Assembly (NCBI RefSeq): GCF_002217475.1
Contig: NZ_MUHH01000018.1
Coordinates: forward strand, 1-62,967
Reading direction: 5' to 3'
DNA from: Flavobacterium tructae
GTDB lineage: Bacteria; Bacteroidota; Bacteroidia; Flavobacteriales; Flavobacteriaceae
DNA length: 62,967 nucleotides
Position 1 is the first letter of the stretch. Every line of letters begins with the position of its first letter. Under the pieces are notes generated by a model. The model ran no database searches. It saw only the letters and a program-made list of their open reading frames with translations, and had not been told where the DNA came from. A program made the translations under genes and the position numbers. This document shows positions 44,652 through 53,656 of the stretch, one piece after another.

Positions 44652-45353
44652 TTATTCCAGAATTTTGTTTTTTACTTCTTTGCTGTAATTTCTTCCAATT
44701 GGAATGGTGTAGGATTGTATTTGAATACGATTACCCTCTATAGATTTTACTTTGTTGAGTGCAATTACGTATGATTTGTGAATGCGCAGGAATCGGTCAG
44801 CCGGTAATTCTTCAGATAAAGAAGTTAGAGATTTGTGTGTAATGTAGGTTTTGTCGGAAGTCACCACTTTGATATATTCTTTCATGCCTTCAACAAAAAG
44901 AATTTCTTCAATATTAATTTTCATCATTTTTTTATCGACTTTAATAAAAATATGAGAGTCTCCTTTTACGGTTTCGACTTTAATATTGTTTTTCAGGTTG
45001 TATTCGGTGGTGATTTTATTAATGCATTTTATGAATCTTGGAAGCGGGATAGGTTTTACTAAATAATCCAGAACATCCAGATCGTAACTTTCGGCGGCAA
45101 ATTCTCTAAAAGCGGTTGTGATGATAACTTTGGTTTTGTTTTCGATTAAGCTAATAAGTTCGAACCCTGTCATCATAGGCATGTTAATGTCTAAGAATAC
45201 AGCATCGACAGTGGTACTGTTTATAAAATCAAGCGCTTCCAAAGAATTATTAAATGTGCCGATTACTTCAAAATCTGTAAAATTGGTAAAATAATTTTGC
45301 AGGACTTTGATTGCTAATGGCTCATCATCAACCAACACACATTTAATTTTCAT
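44652..45353 (-). CDS. LytTR-type response regulator of the chitin locus
   Basis: 233 residues. The receiver domain (1-120) has acidic DDE at 9-11, phospho-acceptor Asp55 (VFLDINMP), Thr in IITTAFREFA and Lys in DYLVKPI. The LytTR DNA-binding domain (about 135-230) includes KMMKINIEEILFVEGMKEYIK, THKSLTSLSEELP and RIHKSYVIALNKV. The start overlaps the end of the kinase gene by 11 bp, so the two are translationally coupled. It is the natural candidate to control susC and the chitin genes. LytTR proteins bind pairs of short direct repeats, and a repeated element is present upstream of susC. Confidence 0.93.
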   Translation of the reverse strand: MKIKCVLVDDEPLAIKVLQNYFTNFTDFEVIGTFNNSLEALDFINSTTVDAVFLDINMPMMTGFELISLIENKTKVIITTAFREFAAESYDLDVLDYLVKPIPLPRFIKCINKITTEYNLKNNIKVETVKGDSHIFIKVDKKMMKINIEEILFVEGMKEYIKVVTSDKTYITHKSLTSLSEELPADRFLRIHKSYVIALNKVKSIEGNRIQIQSYTIPIGRNYSKEVKNKILE

Positions 45354-46395
45354 TATTAAGAGGTATTTGCAAACGGATTATATAGTAATTTAATTTGATT
45401 GTGTTTTTTAGACTAAAATCGTTCTTGTAAATCAGTTTTAATCTTTTTTTGGTATTCGCCAAGCCAATACCACCTTTCGAGTTAAGATTTTGTGAAATTA
45501 CAAAATTATTTAAGATTTCAAAGTCTAACATTTTATTGTCGATAACTTTACAATTGATTTTGATTTTGATATTGTTGTTATTGACTCCGCCATGTTTAAA
45601 GGCATTTTCTACCAATGAAATAAAGATCAGCGGAGGCACTACAATATCTTCGATATTCGATTCCAGATTGATTGTAACTTCTACATTTTCAAACCGTAAC
45701 TTCTCGATTTCGATATAATTTTGTATGTAATCAATTTCTTTGATTAAGGGAACAGATTTGGTTCCTTTGACATCATATAAAACATACTCCATCAAATTAG
45801 ACAGTTTTAAGATTACGTCCGGAACTTTATCGGAAGATTCTAGTGATAAAGCGTACAAGTTATTCAGCGTATTAAAAAAGAAATGAGGCTGAATTTGATT
45901 CTCCAGATATTTTAGTTTGATCTTAAACTGATTTTCTCTTAATGATCGGTTTCTTTCGCGTTCTCGCAACCAGGTTAGTGTAAGGTAAACAGAAGACGCC
46001 ATGGCAACAACGTACAATTCTCCAATGCAGACTGCCAGTACGTGGTTAATGTCGAAGGTGTGATATTCACGGTTTGCCTCGGGCCAAATATTTTCGGATA
46101 TAATATAATAGGTAAGACCGGTTTTTATTAAGTAGACACCCAATAGGCTTGCAACCATCATAAAGGTATACTGAATGTACTTTTGTTTTAGCACCAAACG
46201 AGGAACCAGTACGAATAAATTAAAATAGACTAATGGAATGTGTAAAGAGAATTCTATCAGGTTTGATTTGAATGAATAGGAGTAGTCATTAAAGTAGGCT
46301 CCCCATCTTAAAAAGTTAAGAGTAAAATAGCAGCTCCAAAACCAAACATGATTTTTAAGTTTAATGTCAAATTTCAATTTTCGTATTTCGTTCAA
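45343..46395 (-). CDS. LytS-type sensor histidine kinase
   Basis: 350 residues. The N-terminal membrane region has four helices (about 16-33, 47-66, 75-100, 117-140) and short loops, so the sensor is within the membrane or binds a partner. The His_kinase domain (PF06580 type) has His171 in NQIQPHFFFNTLNNL, followed by a HATPase with NAFKHGGVNN (N box) and GGIGLANTKKRL (G box). It phosphorylates the LytTR regulator encoded next, with an 11-bp overlap. The ATG at 46395 gives MNEIRKLKF; no signal peptide is expected. Confidence 0.92.
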   Translation of the reverse strand: MNEIRKLKFDIKLKNHVWFWSCYFTLNFLRWGAYFNDYSYSFKSNLIEFSLHIPLVYFNLFVLVPRLVLKQKYIQYTFMMVASLLGVYLIKTGLTYYIISENIWPEANREYHTFDINHVLAVCIGELYVVAMASSVYLTLTWLRERERNRSLRENQFKIKLKYLENQIQPHFFFNTLNNLYALSLESSDKVPDVILKLSNLMEYVLYDVKGTKSVPLIKEIDYIQNYIEIEKLRFENVEVTINLESNIEDIVVPPLIFISLVENAFKHGGVNNNNIKIKINCKVIDNKMLDFEILNNFVISQNLNSKGGIGLANTKKRLKLIYKNDFSLKNTIKLNYYIIRLQIPLNNEN

Positions 46396-46528
46396 CTTTT
46401 GATTACTAGTTTATAGGGATTTTCTTTAGCTTAAATATGATGCAACTTTAAACAATTACTTTTTAAAACGCAATTCTTTTAAATAAAATTTTATGATAAA
46501 AGAAATGTGTTGAGCTTTTTTGATGAGG

Positions 46529-46550
46529 TAACGTTTTCGTAAAGCATATT
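46529..46550 (+). promoter_or_regulatory. Putative operator copy 1 upstream of susC
   Basis: AACGTTTTCG followed 3-4 bases later by AGCATATT. It matches the second copy at 19 of 22 positions; the copies are 156 bp apart. Confidence 0.5.
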
Positions 46551-46682
46551 GTGAAGTATGGGCTAAAGTTTGATCATAAATGCCCTTAAGATGTTAATGA
46601 TTATTAAATGATTGTTTAATAAAAGTGATTTTTTTTGTAGTAAATATTTATTTTGTTGTAAAATTTTACCAGAAAATGGCTA

Positions 46683-46707
46683 GAAAACGTTTTCGAATAG
46701 CATATTA
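46683..46707 (+). promoter_or_regulatory. Putative operator copy 2 upstream of susC, palindrome GAAAACGTTTTC
   Basis: A 12-bp perfect palindrome (46683-46694), followed by the same AGCATATT tail as copy 1. It contains the 11-mer AAACGTTTTCG also found before pfkA. Confidence 0.55.
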
Positions 46708-46782
46708 TTGATTGTTTTATGTCGTTGGTTTAAAATTTAATGTTGTTTGTATAAATTATTTTTTTTAACAATCCCTTAAGAA

Positions 46783-46790
46783 TAATTTTA
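46783..46790 (+). promoter_or_regulatory. Weak -7 box TAATTTTA for susC
   Basis: One mismatch to TAnnTTTG, 26 bp before the susC ATG, with TTT near the -33 place at 19-bp spacing. It is identical to the pfkA box. Confidence 0.4.
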
Positions 46791-46816
46791 CCCTATAACT
46801 AACAAAATAAATTAAC

Positions 46817-49800
46817 ATGAAAAAAATTTTCTTAATCTTTATGATTGTTTTTACGGCGCAAGTTTCGCTTGCTCAGGTAAAAAGCATTAAAGGTGTGATT
46901 ACAGATTCTGATGGAATGCCATTGCCAGGGGCTTCCGTTGCAGTACAAGGAGGTCAAAAGGGAACTACTTCCGATTTTGACGGAGTGTACTCAATTGAAG
47001 TTCAAAAAGGACAGACTTTAGTTTTTACTTATGTTGGACTTGAAACACAATCAATTGTTGTAGGTGATGCTGCTACAATTAATGTTAAAATGCTACAAGC
47101 AGCGTCAAATGCACTTACAGAAGTTGTTGTAACTTCATTAGGTATCAAGAAAACAAGAAAATCTTTAACTTATGCGGCTCAGGAACTTAAAGGGGAAGAG
47201 CTAACACGTGTAAGAGACGCGAACGTTATCAATACAATTGCAGGTAAAATTGCGGGTGTTGCTGTAACAAAAAGTTCTGCCGGTACAGGTGGTTCTACAA
47301 AAGTAGATATTCGTGGAAGCTCTTCAGCAACAAACAATCAGCCTTTGTATGTTATTGATGGTATTCCAATGTTAAACTCTGGTTCAGGTCAGCCAAATGA
47401 TACTTTTGGTAGTTTGAATGGTGGTAACCGTGATGGTGGAGATGTTGTATCTTTAATTAACCCGGACGATTACGATGGTATGACGGTTTTAAAAGGAGCA
47501 GCGGCTTCTGTATTATATGGATCGCAAGGAGCAAATGGAGTAATTTTACTTTCGTCTAAAAAAGGAAAAGTTGGACAGTCAAGTTTTTCAGGTTCGTCTG
47601 TAACTACTTTTGAATCGGCTGCTTATTTGCCAAAGTTTCAAAAAGATTATGCTGCAAGAACAGGGGAAGATGAGTCTTGGGGAACGAAACAAAACATAAA
47701 AGATCATGTTAAAGATTTCTTTCAAACCGGAGTTACTCAAATTACATCTGTAGGATATTCTGCAGCAACTGAAAATTCTTCTACAGCATTGACTTATGCT
47801 AATACATCAGGATCGGGGATTATTCCAGGTAACGGAATTAAGAGAAATAACTTTGGAATTCGTCAAACTGCAAAGTTTTTTGATAACAAACTTACAGTGG
47901 GTGTAACTGGAAATTATACTACACAATCAATTGCAAATAAGCCGGTAAATGGTCTTTACTTTAATCCACTTACAGGAGTTTATTTAATGCCAAGAGGAAA
48001 TGATTTCAATTATTATAAAAATAATTATGAAGTTTTTAATCCGACTAGAAATTTAATGGCTCAAAATTGGATGACGAACAGAGATATTATGCAAAACCCA
48101 TATTGGGCTATTAACAGAAATAAATCTGAAGACACAAACACTTTCTTCAACGGAGCAATTTCGGCTTCGTACAAAGCAAATGAATGGTTAACAATTGCTT
48201 CAAGATATAGTTATAACAGAGTTGACAGTGGATTTGAAAAGAGAATTTTTGCTACTACTCAAGGAACACTTTCTCACGCTAATGGTAGATATATTAGTAA
48301 CGATGCTGTAAGTACACAACGTTATGGAGATTTAATTGCTACGATCAATACAAAATTTAGTGATGATTTTTCATTTAATGCTAATATTGGTACAAGTATT
48401 ACGAATACGATGACAAATGACAGAACAATTTTAGATTCTGGAATTGGTGCCGGATTAAAAATTACAAACTGGTTTACACTTAACAATTTTGTAAACAATA
48501 CAGGGAATTATCAGACAATTGACTCAAAAAGAGAAATACAGTCTGTATTTGCAGCTACTACATTGGGTTACAAAGACATGTTGTTCTTAGATGTTGCAGC
48601 TAGAAATGACTGGTCTTCTACATTAGTGAATACAAATAAAGGATCTTATTTTTACCCGTCTGTAGGTTTGACAGGTATACTTAGTGAGATGTTCAAAATG
48701 CCGGAGTCAGTTAGTTTTGCAAAAGTTCGTGCAACTTACGCTCAGGTTGGTAATGATGTTGCTGCTTTTGTTACTACTCCTGTAGATTTATATGTTCCGG
48801 GGAATAACAGTACACAACCTCAGGTTGGATTACAAAGAGGAACTACTTTAAAACCAGAGTTGAAATCAGAGTATGAATTTGGTACAGAATGGAGATTCCT
48901 TAACAATAGATTTGGTATTGAGCTTTCTTACTATAATTCAACAACAAAAAATCAATATTTCCAATCTGCTGCGCCGGACGGAAGCCCTGAGGGAGTTAGA
49001 TTTTATGGATTCAATGCCGGAAGTATCGAAAATAAAGGTTTTGAAATTGTAGTAAATGCTGGTATTGTTAAAGGAGATAAATTCTCATGGGATTCATCTG
49101 TGAACTTTTCTCAAAATAAAAATAAAGTAAAAGAACTTCCAGCTTCATCTAAAGGAATAGTGAATTTGACTGTTCCTGGAGTTAATAACTACCAATACTC
49201 TTTAATTGAAGGAAGACCGTTTGGTGTTATCATGGGGAAAAACATTCTAAAAGATGATCAGGGTAGAATTTTACTAGATAAAGATGGTAAAATTCAAGGT
49301 ACTGAAGGTTTTACTGAAGTAGGTAATTCAAATCCTGATTTCATGTTAGGTTTCTCTAACACTTTCAAAGTTGGTTCTTTCTTTGCAAATGTTTTAATTG
49401 ACGGACGTTTTGGTGGTAATGTTATGAGTATGACTGAAGCTCAGAATGATTTCTTCGGAGTTTCTAAAGCAACAGGTGATGCCAGAAACGCAGGAGGAGT
49501 TCCCGTAAATGCAATTAAACCAGACGGGACTGTAGTAACAAATATACCTGCTGAGGATTATTATAAAAAAGTTGGAGGTAGAGATGGAATTACAGGCGAA
49601 TATGTTTATAAAGCGACAAATGTAAGTGTAAGAGAGATTTCTGTAGGATATACTTTCAATCCTAAAAAACTTCCTGTTTTCCAAACAGCTTCTATTTCAT
49701 TAATTGCAAGAAACTTATTCTTTATATACAAAGACGCTCCTTTTGATCCAAACATTGCATTAAGTACAGGAGAGGGACTACAAGGTATTGATATCTATGG

Positions 49801-49849
49801 TTTACCTTCTACCAGAAGTATTGGTCTTAATTTAAATGTAACTTTCTAA
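46817..49849 (+). CDS. SusC/RagA-type TonB-linked outer-membrane transporter
   Basis: 1010 residues. The signal peptide is 1-20 (VSLA-QVK). A carboxypeptidase-regulatory-like domain (about 23-105: [20 protein letters not shown]) is typical of SusC proteins. The plug domain (about 105-260) includes [38 protein letters not shown] and [15 protein letters not shown]. The 22-strand barrel follows and ends LNLNVTF. It imports chitooligosaccharides with SusD as lid, powered by TonB. The gene starts the plus-strand chitin operon, and susD follows after 10 bp. Substrate is inferred from the neighbours. Confidence 0.96.
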   Translation: MKKIFLIFMIVFTAQVSLAQVKSIKGVITDSDGMPLPGASVAVQGGQKGTTSDFDGVYSIEVQKGQTLVFTYVGLETQSIVVGDAATINVKMLQAASNALTEVVVTSLGIKKTRKSLTYAAQELKGEELTRVRDANVINTIAGKIAGVAVTKSSAGTGGSTKVDIRGSSSATNNQPLYVIDGIPMLNSGSGQPNDTFGSLNGGNRDGGDVVSLINPDDYDGMTVLKGAAASVLYGSQGANGVILLSSKKGKVGQSSFSGSSVTTFESAAYLPKFQKDYAARTGEDESWGTKQNIKDHVKDFFQTGVTQITSVGYSAATENSSTALTYANTSGSGIIPGNGIKRNNFGIRQTAKFFDNKLTVGVTGNYTTQSIANKPVNGLYFNPLTGVYLMPRGNDFNYYKNNYEVFNPTRNLMAQNWMTNRDIMQNPYWAINRNKSEDTNTFFNGAISASYKANEWLTIASRYSYNRVDSGFEKRIFATTQGTLSHANGRYISNDAVSTQRYGDLIATINTKFSDDFSFNANIGTSITNTMTNDRTILDSGIGAGLKITNWFTLNNFVNNTGNYQTIDSKREIQSVFAATTLGYKDMLFLDVAARNDWSSTLVNTNKGSYFYPSVGLTGILSEMFKMPESVSFAKVRATYAQVGNDVAAFVTTPVDLYVPGNNSTQPQVGLQRGTTLKPELKSEYEFGTEWRFLNNRFGIELSYYNSTTKNQYFQSAAPDGSPEGVRFYGFNAGSIENKGFEIVVNAGIVKGDKFSWDSSVNFSQNKNKVKELPASSKGIVNLTVPGVNNYQYSLIEGRPFGVIMGKNILKDDQGRILLDKDGKIQGTEGFTEVGNSNPDFMLGFSNTFKVGSFFANVLIDGRFGGNVMSMTEAQNDFFGVSKATGDARNAGGVPVNAIKPDGTVVTNIPAEDYYKKVGGRDGITGEYVYKATNVSVREISVGYTFNPKKLPVFQTASISLIARNLFFIYKDAPFDPNIALSTGEGLQGIDIYGLPSTRSIGLNLNVTF

Positions 49850-49859
49850 ATTAAAAAAA

Positions 49860-51443
49860 ATGAAACTAAATAACATAAAAAAAACAGCTATCTGTATGTC
49901 ATTTCTTGCTGCAGTAGGTTGTACAGGTAATTTTGATGAAATTAATACTAACCCTAATGGTTTCAGCAATGATCAATTAAAGGATGATTTTAATGATATC
50001 AAAAAAGGATTCGCTCCGATGTTTAACAACATTCAGGTTTTAGGGGATCAGCTTGAGTCTCAGTATCAATTACAACAGAATCTAAATGCAGATATTTGGT
50101 CAGGTTATATGGCTACTCCAACCCCTTTTAGAGGAGGAAGTAACAATACAACTTATGACTTAATTGACGGATGGAACAATGCTATTTGGACAAATGCTTA
50201 TCCTACTGTTATGTTTAATGCATACGATATTGCGAACAAAACTAAAGGGAAATTTGACCATTTTTATGCACTTTCTCTTATCTTGAAAGTAGAAGGAATG
50301 CACCGTGTTACGGACATCTTTGGTCCTATCATCTATTCTCAATATGGTAAAAATGCACCAATTGCTTATGATTCTCAGGAAGAAGTATACAACCAAATGT
50401 TTAGCGAGTTGGATTTTGCTGTAGATGAATTAACAAAAAGAGCAGATGCCGGAGAGCCTTTTGTATTTAAAGATGCGGATTTATCAGGTTATGAAGGTAA
50501 CTATGCTTCTTGGGTTAAATTTGCCAACACTTTACGTTTGAGATTAGCTATGCGTATCGTAAAAGTAAAACCTGCTTTAGCAAAAGCTCAGGCTGAAAAA
50601 GCGGTAGCACAAAAATTCGGAGTATTTACAGCTAAAAAAGATGCGTTTAGAATTGTATCTCCAACTTTCACAAACCCTATTGCTACCATTAGTGGTTCAT
50701 GGTTAGACATTAGAATGTCTGCTGATATGGAATCTATATTAAAAGGATACAACGACCCTAGAATGCCAATTTATTTTGATAAATCAGCTCAATTTACAGG
50801 TCAGTATAAAGGAATTCGTACCGGTATAGCCATTGGAGGAAAAGGAGACCGTGAGCGTTTTTCAGGTATTGGAGAAGTGGTTAGATCTAAAACCATTTAT
50901 TTAGTTACTACTGCTGAAGCTTATTTCTTAAGAGCAGAAGGAGCTTTAAGAGGCTGGAATATGGGAGGTGATGCTAAATCATTATACGAAGCAGGTATTC
51001 AGGCATCATTTGATCAAAGAGAAGCTTCTGGTATTGCTAAATACTTAACGGATAATACTAGTTTACCTGTAGCATATGTTGATCCTGTTGCTGCTGTAAA
51101 CAATTCAGCTCCGGTAAATAATATTACTATTGCCTGGGATGATGCAGCTACAAATGAGGTGAAATTACAAAGAATTATTACTCAAAAATGGATCGCAGGT
51201 TTCCCGGAAGGACAAGAAGCCTGGTCTGATTACAGAAGAACAGGATATCCAAAATTATTCCCTGTAGTGGTAAACAATAGTGGAGGAAAAATTTCTACTG
51301 CACTTGGAGCCAGAAGAATCAACTTTACTTCAAATGAAGTACTGAATAATAAAGAAGGTGTAGCAACTGGTGTAGCTAAGTTAGGTGGTCCGGATAACGG
51401 AGGAACCAGACTTTGGTGGGATGTTAATGCTCCAAATTTCTAA
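49860..51443 (+). CDS. SusD/RagB-type surface lipoprotein
   Basis: 527 residues. The lipobox is LAAVGC (Cys21), followed by the TGNFDEINTNPNGF opening usual for SusD-like proteins. Helical TPR-like parts occur at ALSLILKVEGMHRVTDIFGP, LDFAVDELTKRADAGEP and AEAYFLRAEGALRGWN. The C-terminal signature is IITQKWIAGFPEGQEAWSDYRRTGYP. It binds glycan on the cell surface and closes the SusC barrel. The GDVP context and the GH18/GH20 genes downstream point to chitin oligomers. An inverted repeat (51486-51521) lies between it and nagB. Confidence 0.95.
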   Translation: MKLNNIKKTAICMSFLAAVGCTGNFDEINTNPNGFSNDQLKDDFNDIKKGFAPMFNNIQVLGDQLESQYQLQQNLNADIWSGYMATPTPFRGGSNNTTYDLIDGWNNAIWTNAYPTVMFNAYDIANKTKGKFDHFYALSLILKVEGMHRVTDIFGPIIYSQYGKNAPIAYDSQEEVYNQMFSELDFAVDELTKRADAGEPFVFKDADLSGYEGNYASWVKFANTLRLRLAMRIVKVKPALAKAQAEKAVAQKFGVFTAKKDAFRIVSPTFTNPIATISGSWLDIRMSADMESILKGYNDPRMPIYFDKSAQFTGQYKGIRTGIAIGGKGDRERFSGIGEVVRSKTIYLVTTAEAYFLRAEGALRGWNMGGDAKSLYEAGIQASFDQREASGIAKYLTDNTSLPVAYVDPVAAVNNSAPVNNITIAWDDAATNEVKLQRIITQKWIAGFPEGQEAWSDYRRTGYPKLFPVVVNNSGGKISTALGARRINFTSNEVLNNKEGVATGVAKLGGPDNGGTRLWWDVNAPNF

Positions 51444-51485
51444 AAAAAATAATCAAAGAATTAAAAGAATTTAAGTTTGGTTAGT

Positions 51486-51521
51486 AAATGGCGTAAACAG
51501 CGCGAGTTGTTTATGCCATTT
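51486..51521 (+). promoter_or_regulatory. 14-bp hairpin between susD and nagB
   Basis: AAATGGCGTAAACA pairs with TGTTTATGCCATTT (one G-U) around an 8-base GC-rich loop. There is no T tract, so it is more likely an RNA-stability or attenuation element than a terminator. Confidence 0.5.
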
Positions 51522-51559
51522 CATAAACCAAAATTGTAAATGTTATAAAAAGAAAAGAA

Positions 51560-53497
51560 ATGAAAAGTGCTTTAGAAATAAAACCTGATATCAGCTATAA
51601 AAGCGCGGGGAAATTTGAAGAGACACGATTTGAAAAAATCCACAATGAAATCTTCAGGAATTCCGCAGAAGCTTCGGTAATTGTAGCACAGGAAATTGCG
51701 CAATTAATCCGATCTAAACAAGAAAAGAATAAATCTTGCGTATTAGGTTTAGCCACAGGTTCTTCTCCTATAAAAGTTTATGAAGAGTTGGTGAGAATGT
51801 ACAGAGAAGAAGGCTTAAGTTTTAGCAATGTAATCACTTTCAATCTGGATGAGTATTATCCGATGAGCAAAGAGAACAATCAGAGCTATCATTATTTCAT
51901 GCATCAGCATCTTTTTAATCATATTGACATCAAACCTGAAAATGTAAATATTCCGGACGGAACCGTTGCCATTGAAGAACTTAATCAATACTGCATCGAT
52001 TACGAAATGAATATTAAAAATGCAGGAGGACTGGATTTTCAATTATTGGGAATTGGCCGTACAGGTCACGTAGGTTTCAACGAACCTGGATCCCACATCA
52101 ACTCGGGAACCAGAATCATTACACTGGATCACATTACAAGAGTGGATGCTTCTTCCGATTTTAACGGAATCGATAACGTTCCAAAAAGAGCGATCACCAT
52201 GGGGGTTTCTACCATCATGAGATCCAAACGAATTGTACTAATGGCCTGGGGACAAAACAAAGCCGATATCATCAAGAGAACCATTCAGGGCGATATCAGT
52301 TCTGAAGTTCCGGCTACATTTTTACAAAACCACCCTAATGCGACTTTCGTATTAGACCAGTCAGCAGCTTCAGAATTAACCCGTTTCAAAACGCCTTGGT
52401 TAGTAGGAGAATGTATCTGGACACAAGAATTAAAAAGCAAAGCGATTGTTTGGTTGTGCCAAAAAACAAAACAATCTATTTTAAAATTAACAGACCGTGA
52501 TTACAACAACAACGGAATGTCTGATCTTTTGGCGCAGGAAGGTTCTGCTTACGACTTGAACATCAATATGTTTAATGTTTTGCAGCATACCATCACCGGA
52601 TGGCCGGGAGGAAAACCCAATACCGACGATTCGCATCGTCCTGAAAGAGCCAATCCGGCAAAAAAACGAGTGATTCTTTTTAGTCCACATCCTGATGATG
52701 ATGTGATTTCTATGGGAGGAACTTTCTCAAAACTGATCAAACAAGGTCATGATGTACATGTGGTATATCAAACCTCCGGAAATATAGCCGTTACAGACGA
52801 CGAGGCACTTAAATTTGCCGAAGTGGCTAAGGATTTTCTTGGTGATGCTGCCTCGGGAATCAACTTTAAAGCTGTAATTGAATTTTTGAATAACAAATCA
52901 GAGAACCAAATTGATTCCCTGGAAGTTCGCAAATTAAAAGGACTTATCCGAAGAAGAGAGTCGTATGCAGCGACCCGATACATTGGTTTAAAAGATGAAA
53001 ACACCCACTTTTTAGATCTTCCGTTTTATGAAACCGGACAGGTAAAAAAGAATCCATTGGGTCCTGAAGACATTGCTATTGTAAAGGACATCATTGCACA
53101 AATCAAACCTCATCAGGTATTTGCAGCGGGAGACTTAGCAGATCCGCACGGTACTCATGAAGTTTGTCTGAATGCCATCTTTGCAGCGATGAAACAACTG
53201 AAACCTGAAAAATACATGGACGACTGCTGGTTGTGGTTGTATCGTGGTGCATGGCACGAATGGGACATTCACGAAATTGATATGGCCGTTCCGCTTTCTC
53301 CATCAGAAGTATTGCTTAAACGCCATGCGATTTTGTACCACCAGTCACAAAAAGACCGCGTAATGTTCCAAGGAAATGACTCAAGAGAATTTTGGGTAAG
53401 AGCCGAAGACCGTAACAAAAATACTGCCGTCTTATATGACGAACTAGGATTGGCAGAATACGAAGCCATTGAAGCTTTTAAACGTTTTGATTATTAA
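51560..53497 (+). CDS. nagB: Glucosamine-6-phosphate deaminase fused to a PIG-L (LmbE) deacetylase-like domain
   Basis: 645 residues, more than twice the usual NagB. The N-terminal half (about 20-290) is a NagB isomerase/deaminase: VLGLATGSSPIKVYEEL, FNLDEYYPM (Asp97, Glu98), and GIGRTGHVGFNEPGS with His170 and Glu175. It turns GlcN-6-P into fructose 6-phosphate and ammonia. The C-terminal half (about 365-640) is a PIG-L deacetylase fold with zinc motif PHPDDD (376-381), RRESYAATRYIG and DPHGTHEVC (His530, His533). Both active sites look intact. Domain order is known in other Bacteroidota. The PIG-L half may deacetylate GlcNAc-6-P, since no nagA is nearby; that is inference. GH20 follows after 159 bp. 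Confidence 0.93.
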   Translation: MKSALEIKPDISYKSAGKFEETRFEKIHNEIFRNSAEASVIVAQEIAQLIRSKQEKNKSCVLGLATGSSPIKVYEELVRMYREEGLSFSNVITFNLDEYYPMSKENNQSYHYFMHQHLFNHIDIKPENVNIPDGTVAIEELNQYCIDYEMNIKNAGGLDFQLLGIGRTGHVGFNEPGSHINSGTRIITLDHITRVDASSDFNGIDNVPKRAITMGVSTIMRSKRIVLMAWGQNKADIIKRTIQGDISSEVPATFLQNHPNATFVLDQSAASELTRFKTPWLVGECIWTQELKSKAIVWLCQKTKQSILKLTDRDYNNNGMSDLLAQEGSAYDLNINMFNVLQHTITGWPGGKPNTDDSHRPERANPAKKRVILFSPHPDDDVISMGGTFSKLIKQGHDVHVVYQTSGNIAVTDDEALKFAEVAKDFLGDAASGINFKAVIEFLNNKSENQIDSLEVRKLKGLIRRRESYAATRYIGLKDENTHFLDLPFYETGQVKKNPLGPEDIAIVKDIIAQIKPHQVFAAGDLADPHGTHEVCLNAIFAAMKQLKPEKYMDDCWLWLYRGAWHEWDIHEIDMAVPLSPSEVLLKRHAILYHQSQKDRVMFQGNDSREFWVRAEDRNKNTAVLYDELGLAEYEAIEAFKRFDY

Positions 53498-53656
53498 GAA
53501 TACCATATAAGATCCGGGTGAGAGTGGATCGCAATGCAAAATTCAGATTGATTTCATTAGGAGTAGTGAGGGTTCAATCGAAATCATTCTGAGTTTTGCT
53601 TCTATTATTTATTATTAATGTTGTGTAAAAGCAACATCTTTCCAAAAACAAAAAAA

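Larger units (their letters stand above)
46396..46816. other. Divergent control region between sensor kinase and susC
   Basis: 421 bp without a gene. It holds two related operator-like sites (46529-46550 and 46683-46707), a weak -7 box for susC (46783-46790), and AT-rich sequence. No convincing minus-strand box for the kinase gene is seen. Confidence 0.6.
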
